From Planctomycetota bacterium (GTDB lineage Bacteria; Planctomycetota; Planctomycetia; Pirellulales; Pirellulaceae), in assembly GCA_027619595.1 (NCBI GenBank), contig JAQCHP010000043.1:1-35723 (forward strand): a stretch of 35,723 nucleotides of DNA. The letters are read 5' to 3'. Positions 16,901-25,813 of this stretch are shown piece by piece. The number at the start of each line of letters is the position of its first letter. Position 1 is the stretch's first letter. The notes under the pieces are model-generated. The model worked only from the letters and a program-made list of their open reading frames with translations. It did no database searches and was not told where the DNA came from. The position numbers were made by a program, and so were the translations under genes.

Positions 16901-16948
16901 GACGTCAATCGGCAAAATACTTCGTGGTAGTCGACAGATTCATTGCCC

Positions 16949-16977
16949 ATTCTAGATGGCGACCCGGCTTGTCACAA
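16949..16977 (-). promoter_or_regulatory. Sigma-70-like promoter of hpf-ptsN-ptsH
   Basis: On the minus strand TTGTGA (-35, 4 of 6 matches) and TAGAAT (-10, 5 of 6) are exactly 17 bases apart. The expected transcription start is near 16942, about 54 bases before the TTG start of hpf, which leaves room for the AGGAGG site. Confidence 0.45.
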
Positions 16978-17112
16978 GCACAAGCGGAACGGAGCGGCCG
17001 GCCGCGAACGCGGAATTGGCTCGATTTGTCGCATTGCACCTGCGTATTCGCCCAGAGGTAGGGGGCCAGGGCCGGTTCGCCTTTTTTCGGTTGCGTTATC
17101 GTTTGACCGTCG

Positions 17113-19698
17113 TTAGCGAGTCGTCGCCCGTTCGGGTTTGGCAGGTCCCGGTGAGGGGACCACCGAGTCGTTATTTGCGTACCGAATTTTCCCTTGCTCA
17201 AGATCCTGTTGCCATTGCTTGATCGAAGCGGCTCGGCCGAGCTTCGATTGTTCTGGTCGGAACCCCTTACGTCCCATAATCCGCTCCAAGTTCTCCGCGG
17301 CTAAGACGCGGACATCGAGCGACTCGTGGGATAGATATTCCACCAGTTCAGCGGCCGCACCACGATCGAGATCTTCTTGCGAATAGCCCCGTAGCATTCG
17401 GAACAGTTTACGGCCGTCGACGCTACGTTTGGCGTTGATGGATTCTTGGATCGCCTTGGCCAACGCCGAATCTTGTGCCAACGAGTTACGCATCGTTTCA
17501 ATCGTACGTCCCCAGTACGACTTTTGGTCGGCTCGGTTCAACGAGTCCCAGGCTGCCGCAGGTTCCCTTAATACAACCAAACATCGCACTGCCAGCGACC
17601 GCTGCTCGACTCGACGATCATCCGACCGTTCTAACAAGACAGGTAGAATTGCACCACCTGCCAACAAGAATGGCTCCAGTTCACGGGAAGTTTGTTGGTC
17701 GATGGGGACAACATCACTTCCGTCGATCCAGTTTGGGCCGCTTGGTAGGAGCGATTCGAAACCTGGTCGATCGTCGACCGTATTCCAGGTCGCTTCGGCT
17801 CTTAATGGGCGCTCCTTGTTGCTGGCTTGCAGTGTGCACTTCCCCTTACGCAAAGTGAATTGATTGACGCGGCGCACCGCAGGATTTTCGGCGTCATCGG
17901 TCGACAGGGTGGGGTCGCCGCCCGGAGTTATCACTTGAGTTACCGAAACCGCAGCTAAGGTGCCGGGTTCTTGCAGCAACAGGACTCCCGAGGATCCATT
18001 CCCTTGCCATTCCAGTTGTCCGTGCGATTGGCCAGGTAAGAGTTCTGCCAAGAACTTTCCATAGCGCAGCTCCACGGCGAATTCACCGTCGGCTCGTTCA
18101 GCGAACCGCCATTCGGCTGGTCCGACAAAGGTCAATTGAAGTCCGCGATTCACTTGGATCATGCTGCGATACGTAGGGAGGACGACATGCACCTGCCCGA
18201 CCGACAGATCTTCGTCAGCCGCAGAACGCACCCAGGCCGGCCCGTCGTCCTGCGGAATTACGACCACGTCTCGCAACGAATTCAATTGAAATCGAAGAGG
18301 TGGCTTGGCAGGGATTTGCGGCGTCACGGGAGGAGGAGTCAGAGTGGATTCTGTGTTCTCCGTTGGCGCAAGGGGGGGGTCAACGATTGGTAGGCTCGCC
18401 GCAAGATTATCCGCACTAGGCTGTTCAGCGACGGCCGATTCCGGCTCACTGGCCTCTCCTGGCGGGAATTCTGGTGGCAGTTGATCGCCTAATTTGGGTA
18501 AGGAGTTTGCGGTTGGCAGTGAAAGGGCCGTGTCAACTTCGCGGGCCGTTTCGTTGGACGTAGCAGGGGGATCATTTCCGGTTGTGGCCGGGCGCAATTG
18601 AGGTTGAAAACGGGGTGGCTGTTGCAGGTTTGCCAAACCGCTTTCTGCTTCACTTGCGGTTGGAGGAGGGACCGTGGTCGGCGAAGGACCGGTGGCTTCT
18701 TGGAGCTGAATGTCTTCCGGATTGCCCTCAGGATTTTGCTGTTTTGTGGAGGGCAATGTCGACAGATCTTGGTCCAATTCCTGATGTTTCGGATTTTGGC
18801 TACTGTCTGTAACGGCTCCATTTTCGTCGGCGGATGAATTCTGCGATGCCATCGGATCGACTAACGGAAGTTCTGCTGTGCGATTGTTCCCAGGGTTCCA
18901 CCCCAGGTAGGTCAATAAATCCGGACGCACGGCCAGGGTTCCAAGTCCAATGGCCAACAGGGATACGATAAGTGTTGGTAGCCCGAGATTGCGTGTCGTT
19001 GCCGGCTGTTCCAAATCTGGCAAGATGGGACCCGACTGCCGCGATTTTTCGTACGGCATATCCACATCCGTGTCGCCAGTTGGGTCCCCTCCGCTGTTCC
19101 GCCAACGATCTTCCCCGGAATCAGAGGCCGAATATCCGGTGTCCGGATTCTGTCCATGGAAGGCCGGCTCGTGATCCGCCGTGTCCTCCCAACCACGCTC
19201 CGACGCCGTCGTGAATGGTAACTCGCTAGGAACGCTGCCCGGGGGGTGGAGCCACGCACCTGGCCGGGATTCGATCGATTCCGGTGGTGCCCCTGACGAG
19301 GAGCCACTCCAACCAAATCGTTCGCGTAACCCATGAATGCGTTCTCGCAGCGTTTCCGACACGGGAGTGCGTTCCCGAACTACCATCGAGAGAATCTGAT
19401 GGCAAGCCGCGATTTCTTCCAGTCGCACATCGACTTCCAGGCAATTGTGCTCAAATTCTGGCTCTAGGTCAGGCCGGAGCGTACTGTCCAGGTACTCGGC
19501 CACAAGATTGGCGTCTTCTTCGCCTACGGCATCGGGCGACACCTCGGTGGGAGGCGATCGACGGAGAGTGTCTTCGATCCGCTGGATGAGCCCCTGAGCC
19601 AAAGGGCTGCCATCGATTTTCCGTTGTAAGTCCTGGGCGTCTTCGGTCTCCAGCACACCGTCCAAATACGCCAGCAAAGTTCTCAGGGTAAGTCTCAT
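17113..19698 (-). CDS. Planctomycete anti-sigma/FecR-like membrane protein
   Basis: 861-residue protein with one transmembrane helix (about residues 239-257). The N-terminal cytoplasmic part (MRLTLRTLLAYLDGVLE, then LVAEYLDSTL and LEEIAACHQIL) is a domain often seen in planctomycetes and resembles anti-sigma zinc-finger proteins, but no full HxxxCxxC motif is visible. After the helix comes a long Pro/Glu/Thr-rich linker, then a FecR-like beta domain (about residues 490-650, with VNRGLQLTFVGPAEW), and a helical C-terminus with AAENLERIMGRKGF. It probably senses something at or outside the membrane; target and signal are unknown. No ECF sigma gene is adjacent. Start: ATG 19698 begins the conserved domain; a TTG at 19734 is open in frame. 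Confidence 0.7.
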   Translation of the reverse strand: MRLTLRTLLAYLDGVLETEDAQDLQRKIDGSPLAQGLIQRIEDTLRRSPPTEVSPDAVGEEDANLVAEYLDSTLRPDLEPEFEHNCLEVDVRLEEIAACHQILSMVVRERTPVSETLRERIHGLRERFGWSGSSSGAPPESIESRPGAWLHPPGSVPSELPFTTASERGWEDTADHEPAFHGQNPDTGYSASDSGEDRWRNSGGDPTGDTDVDMPYEKSRQSGPILPDLEQPATTRNLGLPTLIVSLLAIGLGTLAVRPDLLTYLGWNPGNNRTAELPLVDPMASQNSSADENGAVTDSSQNPKHQELDQDLSTLPSTKQQNPEGNPEDIQLQEATGPSPTTVPPPTASEAESGLANLQQPPRFQPQLRPATTGNDPPATSNETAREVDTALSLPTANSLPKLGDQLPPEFPPGEASEPESAVAEQPSADNLAASLPIVDPPLAPTENTESTLTPPPVTPQIPAKPPLRFQLNSLRDVVVIPQDDGPAWVRSAADEDLSVGQVHVVLPTYRSMIQVNRGLQLTFVGPAEWRFAERADGEFAVELRYGKFLAELLPGQSHGQLEWQGNGSSGVLLLQEPGTLAAVSVTQVITPGGDPTLSTDDAENPAVRRVNQFTLRKGKCTLQASNKERPLRAEATWNTVDDRPGFESLLPSGPNWIDGSDVVPIDQQTSRELEPFLLAGGAILPVLLERSDDRRVEQRSLAVRCLVVLREPAAAWDSLNRADQKSYWGRTIETMRNSLAQDSALAKAIQESINAKRSVDGRKLFRMLRGYSQEDLDRGAAAELVEYLSHESLDVRVLAAENLERIMGRKGFRPEQSKLGRAASIKQWQQDLEQGKIRYANNDSVVPSPGPAKPERATTR

Positions 19699-19784
19699 GA
19701 CGATGGGTCCCGGGTTTTTTGCAGGGGCGACCAATGTAAGGGATGGTCGACTCCCGTAGATGGTTAGTGGTCAACCAGCCCGAA

Positions 19785-19823
19785 GTTCGTGCAAGAATTT
19801 TCCAAAAAAATTGGAATTCGAAC
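19785..19823 (-). terminator. A/T-rich hairpin after the ferredoxin gene, possible terminator
   Basis: On the minus strand GTTCG and GAATTCCAA pair with TTGGAAAATTC and CGAAC around a T-rich loop. It lies about 95 bases beyond the ferredoxin stop and before the FecR-like start, where a transcription end is expected. The T-run is in the loop rather than after the stem, so it is not a classical intrinsic terminator. Confidence 0.35.
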
Positions 19824-19917
19824 GACATGAGAATCTAGCGATTCGTCTGGTCCATCAGGCACCGCGGCGGCGTTTTATGCCCCCTCGCGATTTCTGGCCA
19901 ACACGGCACGTTTCCAA

Positions 19918-20310
19918 CTAAGAACCCACGCGCAATTCAGCGAGATGTTGGGCCGTTCCGACGAGGCGATCCCAGTTTTCCTGGATGTAGGCTGGTGGCC
20001 CGCCCACCTGTGCTACCACATGTGCCACATTTTCTGTGGGGACCATTTCGATCGCATCCCACGGGCAGACCGTTAGCTCGTAGGGGTTGGTCTTTTTCTG
20101 CGGGATGTGAACGCACACCTCACAGCCGACGCACCTTTCAAGATCAATTTCACACCAGGATTGATTACCTTTGACTCCCAGATGCATCGTCTTCAGCGAA
20201 ATGCAGTCAACAGGGCAGACCTCAAGGCAGGACTCACAACCGGTACAGTTATCCGCATTGATAACTGCCAGTTCCTTGGGTACTTTTTTTCGAGGGCCTT
20301 GCTTTGCCAT
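19918..20310 (-). CDS. Two-cluster 4Fe-4S ferredoxin
   Basis: 130-residue small electron carrier. The first cluster motif is C22xxC25xxC28xxxC32P; the second is C60xxC63xxC66, with the fourth ligand only at C82P. The 15 residues between C66 and C82 (VHIPQKKTNPYELTV) replace the usual three. A C-terminal extension (from about residue 90) with VGGPPAYIQENWDRLVG is unlike simple bacterial ferredoxins. A TATAAT -10 box lies about 125 bases upstream. The partner is unknown. It stands between lysA and the FecR-like gene. Confidence 0.88.
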   Translation of the reverse strand: MAKQGPRKKVPKELAVINADNCTGCESCLEVCPVDCISLKTMHLGVKGNQSWCEIDLERCVGCEVCVHIPQKKTNPYELTVCPWDAIEMVPTENVAHVVAQVGGPPAYIQENWDRLVGTAQHLAELRVGS

Positions 20311-20433
20311 GGGTCTCTCTCAAGCCGCCAATCGTATCCTAACCGTGGCCGATTGTGACGACGTATCGGGTGAAATCATTCTTGGGGTATCGGCAATTCC
20401 GGTTCCCGCTCCGCACTCGATCCCTGAGCTCCA

Positions 20434-20439
20434 ATTATA
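20434..20439 (-). promoter_or_regulatory. Perfect -10 box (TATAAT) upstream of the ferredoxin gene
   Basis: TATAAT on the minus strand, giving a predicted start near 20427 and a leader of about 117 bases. The -35 region 16-18 bases upstream is poor, so the promoter would be weak or activated. Confidence 0.35.
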
Positions 20440-20580
20440 GTTCGTAACGATTGCCACCGAAACGGGGCCCGGTATTTGAGTCCTTTCCTAGGAAATCACT
20501 GCGAATTGGGTCGGAACGACATATTGGACGCGTCAAGCTCCTCGTGCTATTGCAACGTTCATCGGGTACTCGTTTCGGCC

Positions 20581-21891
20581 TCAGTTCAAAAGGGTGGCGG
20601 GGATCTGTTCATCTGCAAAAATCTGCCGTAAATCTTGCCTAGACCGGATCAAGCACGGTTTTCCCTGATGGATGAGGACTTCGGCGGCCAAAGGCTTGGA
20701 ATTGTAGTTAGACGACATCGCGTGGCCATAAGCTCCCGCGCATTGGATTACGAGCCAATCTCCCACCTTGGCCACGGGCAGATCTCTGTGTTGCACAAAT
20801 CCACCTTCGGTCTGGGTGAAAATATCTCCCGATTCGCAAAGGGGACCGCCGACGACGACGGGTTGTGTCGGCACGTTTGCGGGGCCGGCCTTTCCTTCCT
20901 GAGTCGCGATGGCCATCGGATGATAGGCGCCGTACAGGATCGGTCGAGCCAAATTGTTGAAGCCCGCATCGACGAGGTAAAACCGATTCGAACCCATCTC
21001 CTTAATGGTGCGGATCTCCGTAATCAAATAACCCGATTCGGCTACCAAATACCGACCAGGTTCCACTTCCAGTAGCAAGGGGTGGCCGAATTGGTCCTGG
21101 AGACGGCGTCGAGTTGCGTCCCACAGTTGGAAGTAATCGTCGAGGTTGATTCGGGTGTCGTCGCTGCGGTACGGGGTGGGCAGCCCACCGCCCGCACTGA
21201 TCGTCGTGAGCGACGGGCCAACTTGGGTTGCGACCTTCTCCAACGCACCGCAAACTTGACTCAAGTGTTCCATATCGGTGCCCGACCCGATGTGCATGTG
21301 CAATCCGCTCACCTTAATCCCAAACCGAGCCGCTCGTTGCAGGCAATCGGGCACCTGTTCATGCCAAATGCCATGTTTGGATTGCGCCCCGCCCGTATTC
21401 GTTTTTTGGCTATGCCCATGTCCAAACCCGGGATTGATGCGCAGGGTGACACGCGCACCCGGGCACCGTTCGCCAAGTTGATTGATCATGTCGGGTGAAC
21501 CCAAATTGCAGTGCACCCCGTATTTTGCCACGAGGTCAAGTGCCTCCGAATCGAAGATGTCGGCCGTGTAGACCACTTGGTGGTGCGGATCGGCAGCCGA
21601 GCCATCCTTCGCCAACTTGTTCGCAGGATCGTGAGGACCAAGGACGAAACCTGCTGCTTGAGCGCGGAGAAGTTCACCCGCGCTGACTGCGTCAACGACG
21701 ACCCCTTGTTGCTGCACGAGTCGCAGAATCGCGATGTTGGAGCATGCCTTTTGGGCATATCGTACGACCTCGAACTGCGCAAGATCCTGAATTCTCTGCA
21801 GAATCAATTGCTCATCGTAAACATACAGTGGCGTACCGAACTGTTGAGCCAAATCGCGCACCGGAACGCCGCCAATCTCCTGTTGCCACAT
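20581..21891 (-). CDS. lysA: Diaminopimelate decarboxylase
   Basis: 436-residue PLP enzyme (fold type III) that makes L-lysine from meso-diaminopimelate. The PLP lysine is Lys48 in YAQKACSN. HIGSGT is at 200-205, the glycine-rich phosphate site SAGGGLP at 232-238, EPGR at 277-280, and the active-site C352-E-S-G-D. The C-terminus has CAGAYGHAMSSNYNS. Start: the open frame extends 84 codons upstream to 22143 inside the preceding gene; ATG 21891 begins the conserved part, but its ribosome-binding site is weak (AGAAAG). It follows the secreted-protein gene by about 140 bases of repeat-containing spacer. Confidence 0.95.
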   Translation of the reverse strand: MWQQEIGGVPVRDLAQQFGTPLYVYDEQLILQRIQDLAQFEVVRYAQKACSNIAILRLVQQQGVVVDAVSAGELLRAQAAGFVLGPHDPANKLAKDGSAADPHHQVVYTADIFDSEALDLVAKYGVHCNLGSPDMINQLGERCPGARVTLRINPGFGHGHSQKTNTGGAQSKHGIWHEQVPDCLQRAARFGIKVSGLHMHIGSGTDMEHLSQVCGALEKVATQVGPSLTTISAGGGLPTPYRSDDTRINLDDYFQLWDATRRRLQDQFGHPLLLEVEPGRYLVAESGYLITEIRTIKEMGSNRFYLVDAGFNNLARPILYGAYHPMAIATQEGKAGPANVPTQPVVVGGPLCESGDIFTQTEGGFVQHRDLPVAKVGDWLVIQCAGAYGHAMSSNYNSKPLAAEVLIHQGKPCLIRSRQDLRQIFADEQIPATLLN

Positions 21892-21910
21892 CGTCGTCGA
21901 GTTGCTTTCT

Positions 21911-21938
21911 GAATAAGAATTAAAATAAGAATAAGAAC
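21911..21938 (-). repeat. Pyrimidine-rich TTCTTAT-type repeat in the lysA leader
   Basis: On the minus strand about four imperfect copies of a six- to seven-base TTCTTAT unit run together, ending 19 bases before the lysA start. They could act as an unstructured leader or as slippage-prone sequence; the copy number may vary between strains. Confidence 0.5.
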
Positions 21939-21991
21939 AAGCATCAATTCTCGAAATGTTGGTCAAACTATAAGGGCCAGTCCGATCCCAA

Positions 21992-22022
21992 ATCAAGAAT
22001 GGACTGCTGATCAAGAATGGAC
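21992..22022. repeat. 13-base direct repeat between lysA and the secreted-protein gene
   Basis: ATCAAGAATGGAC occurs twice (21992-22004 and 22010-22022), five bases apart. It is non-coding and lies just after the stop of the secreted-protein gene. It could be a tandem binding site or a small duplication. Confidence 0.5.
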
Positions 22023-22033
22023 CGGGCGACGGA

Positions 22034-23686
22034 TTAGCCGGCTGGCTTTGGCTTGGCGGCTTGAGCCGCTTGGCCCAGGATCTTAATGACCCCTTGCTCA
22101 ATTTCGGTTCGATAGCCGATGCCGTTCGGAATGGGTTGGACAAACAGGCGAATATTGTCCTGCCCTTTGACTTCCTTAGCCAGACTCATGATGGCGGTTA
22201 GTATGGGACTGTCGTCCATGGCTTGGGCGAAGGCGAGAATTTCCGAGAGACCAAAAGTCGCCTGAACCGGACGTTTGAGGGGAACCGGAGGGTTAGCGGT
22301 TAACTGGTCGATCACCGCCTTGACCTGTGACAAGCCACGCTCGCCGAGACTCACATAGATCGTGTCCTTGCCGAAGCCGAGAGTAAGATCCAAGGTGGAG
22401 CCGAACATAAGTCTCGCTTTTTCCTCCGCTGCAGGGATGGGTACCGTCAAGCGATGAAACTGAACTCCGCCATGGCTCGCAACATTCATTTTGAGTGGTG
22501 GGAGTTCGGCCTTTTGTTCCAGTTGTTGGAAGGCTTTGGTGAGTGTTTCTTCCATTTTTTTCGGGTTCGCCACATAGGCGGCGAGGGCGAGGCTTACGTC
22601 CTGCGAATTCAGCTTGATGCTGACCGCCCCGTCCGCCCGACCGCTCTTCACGGTTTCCACCAGTACGTCCAGCAAGTCGTTGGCGACTTGCCGAGCCAAT
22701 ACGCGGGTTTCCGCATCGGGAATGTCGCGTGAACGATCGATTTCGCTCATGGCGACTTGCCGCATACTCTCCAGTGAAGAAACCGCGTGTTCCATATCTT
22801 CCGGGGCCACGGTGGAGGCGAACAGGAGACGAAATGCAGCGGGATCTTTGACAAGTGAAGTGAATTGCGACTGGGCTTTTGCAAGCGATTTACATTGACG
22901 CGCCAGTGTGGATTCCGGGAGGGCGGTAAATAGCACGTCGAACTGACACACGCTTTCCTTCCGGTCAATCCGCGCTCCGAAGGTCAGTTCATCCGCTTCG
23001 GTAAACAGCATCGACATTTGTTTGAGCTGTTCTTCCACCATCTTGCGTCGAGCCAAATACGATTCATCCGATTCTCCATCACGTTTCCGTAGGCCCTCTT
23101 CCGCGCCCGTTTTCATCTGTTGGATTGCCATATCAGGGTACTCTTTCGGAACGCGCTGAACGAACGCACGTACCGCCAAGTCATACTGATTGGGTAGTTT
23201 ACCCAGTAAGGTGGCGGGGTCTGCCGGAAGGTCCTTAAGGCCATCGATCGTCTGTGAAACGAAGGCCCATTTGTTCTGTTCTTTGATGAAAACTGGCAGG
23301 GGGCACGCAACCATTTCCAAGATTCCGTCCCCGGCGTCTTGGGGTTCGCCAATTTGTTCCTTGAGTACGCTCAACGTCGTCTTCAGGTCATCGATCGGCA
23401 AGAAGACCAAAGGCTGAAATTGTGGGCTGACCGCGAAACCAACCGGACGCGACTTGTCCAGCCCAGCCGTATAGGGGCGTGCCATCATGACCGCCATCTT
23501 GCCCGCATCGGCCATTCCCGCCAGTTCGGTGACATATTTGATGTCCTCAAGCAGCGTTTGGAGATTGGTGGCGCTCACGACAACCATCGGCTCCGCGGCC
23601 ACGGCCGATGGTGTGTGCTGGCCGGCTGCGAGGATGCCCAAGGCGTAGACAGCGGCCAAGACGGTCGATCTGCAGGGTAATTTCAC
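22034..23686 (-). CDS. Secreted planctomycete protein of unknown function
   Basis: 550-residue exported protein. The signal peptide covers about residues 1-31 (hydrophobic core VLAAVYALGILAAG, cleavage near AVAAEP). The mature part is soluble, with the segments RPVGFAVSPQFQPLVFLPIDD and DELTFGARIDRKE, and a C-terminus ending in KPKPAG. The overall plan resembles a family of large secreted proteins seen mainly in planctomycetes; no enzyme motif was found. Start: the frame is open from a GTG at 23719, but GTG 23686 has AAGGAG nine bases upstream and starts a clean signal peptide. It is the first gene before lysA and may share its transcript. Confidence 0.65.
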   Translation of the reverse strand: MKLPCRSTVLAAVYALGILAAGQHTPSAVAAEPMVVVSATNLQTLLEDIKYVTELAGMADAGKMAVMMARPYTAGLDKSRPVGFAVSPQFQPLVFLPIDDLKTTLSVLKEQIGEPQDAGDGILEMVACPLPVFIKEQNKWAFVSQTIDGLKDLPADPATLLGKLPNQYDLAVRAFVQRVPKEYPDMAIQQMKTGAEEGLRKRDGESDESYLARRKMVEEQLKQMSMLFTEADELTFGARIDRKESVCQFDVLFTALPESTLARQCKSLAKAQSQFTSLVKDPAAFRLLFASTVAPEDMEHAVSSLESMRQVAMSEIDRSRDIPDAETRVLARQVANDLLDVLVETVKSGRADGAVSIKLNSQDVSLALAAYVANPKKMEETLTKAFQQLEQKAELPPLKMNVASHGGVQFHRLTVPIPAAEEKARLMFGSTLDLTLGFGKDTIYVSLGERGLSQVKAVIDQLTANPPVPLKRPVQATFGLSEILAFAQAMDDSPILTAIMSLAKEVKGQDNIRLFVQPIPNGIGYRTEIEQGVIKILGQAAQAAKPKPAG

Positions 23687-24055
23687 GGTAATGAACTCCT
23701 TTATGAGTGTAAATGGCACAGCTTTATCGCAATCCTTCGTGTCAGGGCATGAACTGGCCCCCAGAATGTTCGCCGCCAGTTGAGGAGTCTAGCTAATCTT
23801 CTCGAACTCGACGAGTCGGGTTTGTCCTGTACGTTGGCACCGTGCCGACCGTTCGCCGACTGCCAGCGACAGGTATTATTATGAAGATCAGCGATAATTT
23901 ATGGTTTGCCGACTATGGACGTGGGCTCGCTGGGCGCATTACAATCGTGTCAGCTGTTGCGCATCTAGAGATCTTGGCACAAGAAACTTCTAGTTCACGA
24001 GGCTCCCCAGAGTCCTCGCGCGAGCTGTCCCTCTACGAAAGGTCCCGCGCCGCCT
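23687..24055. other. Divergent non-coding region between the secreted-protein gene and infA
   Basis: No gene was recognised. A 79-codon open frame (23842-24081) shows no coding character. The region must contain the infA promoter; TACAAT (near 23940) is a possible -10 box but has no matching -35. Confidence 0.45.
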
Positions 24056-24277
24056 ATGGCAAAGAACGAAGAAGCCTTTGAAGTTGAAGGTGTTGTTACC
24101 CAGGCACTCGCCAATACCCGTTTTCGCGTTCAAGTTGACGATGGGCCGGAAGTGCTGGCACACGTTGCGGGCAAGATGCGCAAGCACTTTATCCGAATCG
24201 TGCCAGGGGACCGCGTTCGCGTCGAACTTTCCCCCTACGACCTCTCCAAAGGGCGAATCGTGTATCGAGAACGCTAA
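24056..24277 (+). CDS. infA: Translation initiation factor IF-1
   Basis: 73-residue OB-fold protein that binds the 30S A site during initiation. The sequence [23 protein letters not shown], with [31 protein letters not shown], is unmistakable. AAAGG lies upstream of the ATG. It is a single-gene unit, away from the ribosomal-protein operons where infA is often found. A T-run and hairpin follow. Confidence 0.97.
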   Translation: MAKNEEAFEVEGVVTQALANTRFRVQVDDGPEVLAHVAGKMRKHFIRIVPGDRVRVELSPYDLSKGRIVYRER

Positions 24278-24280
24278 GCA

Positions 24281-24310
24281 TTTTTTTTTACCGCAGTGTT
24301 TTCGACTGCG
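24281..24310. terminator. Hairpin and T-run between convergent infA and LarA-like genes
   Basis: A run of nine T precedes a perfect CGCAGT/ACTGCG stem with a seven-base loop (24292-24310), followed by TTGTTCT. Position between convergent genes supports termination; the long T-run lies before rather than after the stem for infA. Confidence 0.4.
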
Positions 24311-24349
24311 TTGTTCTACTGCTTACCGCCCTTGATGTTTACTGGCCGA

Positions 24350-25627
24350 TTAGGTTGGGTGCCACCAAGCGGGGAGTTCGGGGAGCATCCCATTTTCCTG
24401 AAATGGGAACGGTTCCGGTGGAGTGCTGCATTCGATCCGCGGATGGTCCTGCAATTCTTCCCAGTAGGCAGCAGAGCAGGCCAGTTCGGTCAATTCTGCC
24501 GTATTTCGAATCCACACGACCCGAGCTTCCGCTGTGGGCCGTAGTCCGGTTGAACGGAGCGCCGCCTGAATCATCTCCGCATCGGAATCGAACGTGAGTG
24601 GAATCATGCCGGCCGTCGGGTGTACCGACGTGACGCAATTGATTCGAGTTGACGTACGGTTCACAGCATCGACGGCACGCTGCAAACAGTACTCCGCGAT
24701 GCCAATCCCCAATGCATTGCCATTACTGGCAGGTGCCAGTCCACGCACGGCAATGTGTCGAATCTTTGGATATTCATCGGGGGCTGCGCGATGGTCGTCC
24801 CCTTTCCGGCCGATGACATTCGTATCCATGCCCGTTCCACTGATGTTCTTACCGATCTGGTCGATGATCAATAGATCCGCTTCCGAGATGGGTAAGCGTG
24901 CCATCTTTTCGGCCGCGAATTTGAGTAATTCCGCCTCGCGTTGCATGATGTGGTCGGGCAACACCCCTTCCACGAGTGTCAACTCTTTCGACGCATTTTC
25001 CACGAGCGCGATTCCGCCCAGGACCTTGCCGCTCTGCAAGATGCGTGGTGCGACCTGTTGTACGATTTCACTGAATCCATAGTTTTGGAATGCTTGGTGG
25101 TAGGTTTGGGCACCTTGGTACTTACCCAGGCCCAGCAGCAGCATTTTCACAAGTCCGCTTTGGATCGGTCCAAAGAAGTCGGTATGGGGCTTGATCCGAT
25201 TTACCAACAAGACGTAGTCCGCCTCCCACGCGACACGATCTGCATACACGGGAACCCCCGCATCCGTATGGTCAATTGTGATCGTGTCTAAACTGGAATG
25301 GATCGGGCAGCCACAGGTCGCCTCGGTAATGCCGAGGCCTGACAGCACCCCCTTCTGGCTTTCTGCCGTCGCACCTCCATGGCTTCCCATCGCCGGAATG
25401 ATAAACGGTCGAGCGGCAAACTCCTGCTGGAGGCCGGCCACCAAGTGCGTCATGACAGAGGCGATTTGCGCGATTCCGCGGCTTCCCGCGGTGATGGCAA
25501 CGCTGGCCCCGGGTTGGATTCGCTGATCCAGTTTCAGTTGGCGCAGGGCCTGGCGGACAACCGGTCCCACTTCTCGAATTCCGTCAGCGTCGAATTGTTG
25601 GCGAACGCGAAAAATCTGCGGAAACAT
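24350..25627 (-). CDS. LarA-like (DUF2088) protein
   Basis: 425-residue protein of the LarA superfamily, whose founder is the nickel-pincer-dependent lactate racemase. The N-terminal half has the family's glycine-rich start (VAITAGSRGIAQ), MGSHGGATAE, and NRIKPHTDFFGPIQSGLVKMLLLGLGK. The C-terminal half has DLLIIDQIGKNISGTGMDTNVIGR. The catalytic histidines and cofactor lysine of true LarA were not confirmed, and no larB, larC or larE is nearby, so racemase activity should not be assumed. Start: ATG 25627 has GGGGAG close upstream; the frame is open to 25681. It is divergent from the AsmA-like gene. Confidence 0.7.
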   Translation of the reverse strand: MFPQIFRVRQQFDADGIREVGPVVRQALRQLKLDQRIQPGASVAITAGSRGIAQIASVMTHLVAGLQQEFAARPFIIPAMGSHGGATAESQKGVLSGLGITEATCGCPIHSSLDTITIDHTDAGVPVYADRVAWEADYVLLVNRIKPHTDFFGPIQSGLVKMLLLGLGKYQGAQTYHQAFQNYGFSEIVQQVAPRILQSGKVLGGIALVENASKELTLVEGVLPDHIMQREAELLKFAAEKMARLPISEADLLIIDQIGKNISGTGMDTNVIGRKGDDHRAAPDEYPKIRHIAVRGLAPASNGNALGIGIAEYCLQRAVDAVNRTSTRINCVTSVHPTAGMIPLTFDSDAEMIQAALRSTGLRPTAEARVVWIRNTAELTELACSAAYWEELQDHPRIECSTPPEPFPFQENGMLPELPAWWHPT

Positions 25628-25813
25628 AGACTCCCCATACGTAGTGATGCGTGTTGCATCATAGCAGGAAGCTGCCAGCACCGGTTACTCCGAGCACAAA
25701 ACAAATTTGTGAACTGGAATAGGGAAATCGTGTTGGCCGATCTATAAGAAGTCGCTCCCAGCGGACAGCGATGTGTTTCATGGATGACGACTGCAGGTAA
25801 AGGATTTTACACC

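Noticed and set aside
23842-24081. 79-codon open frame upstream of and overlapping infA
   Set aside because: It overlaps the infA start, has no recognisable features and no ribosome-binding site.
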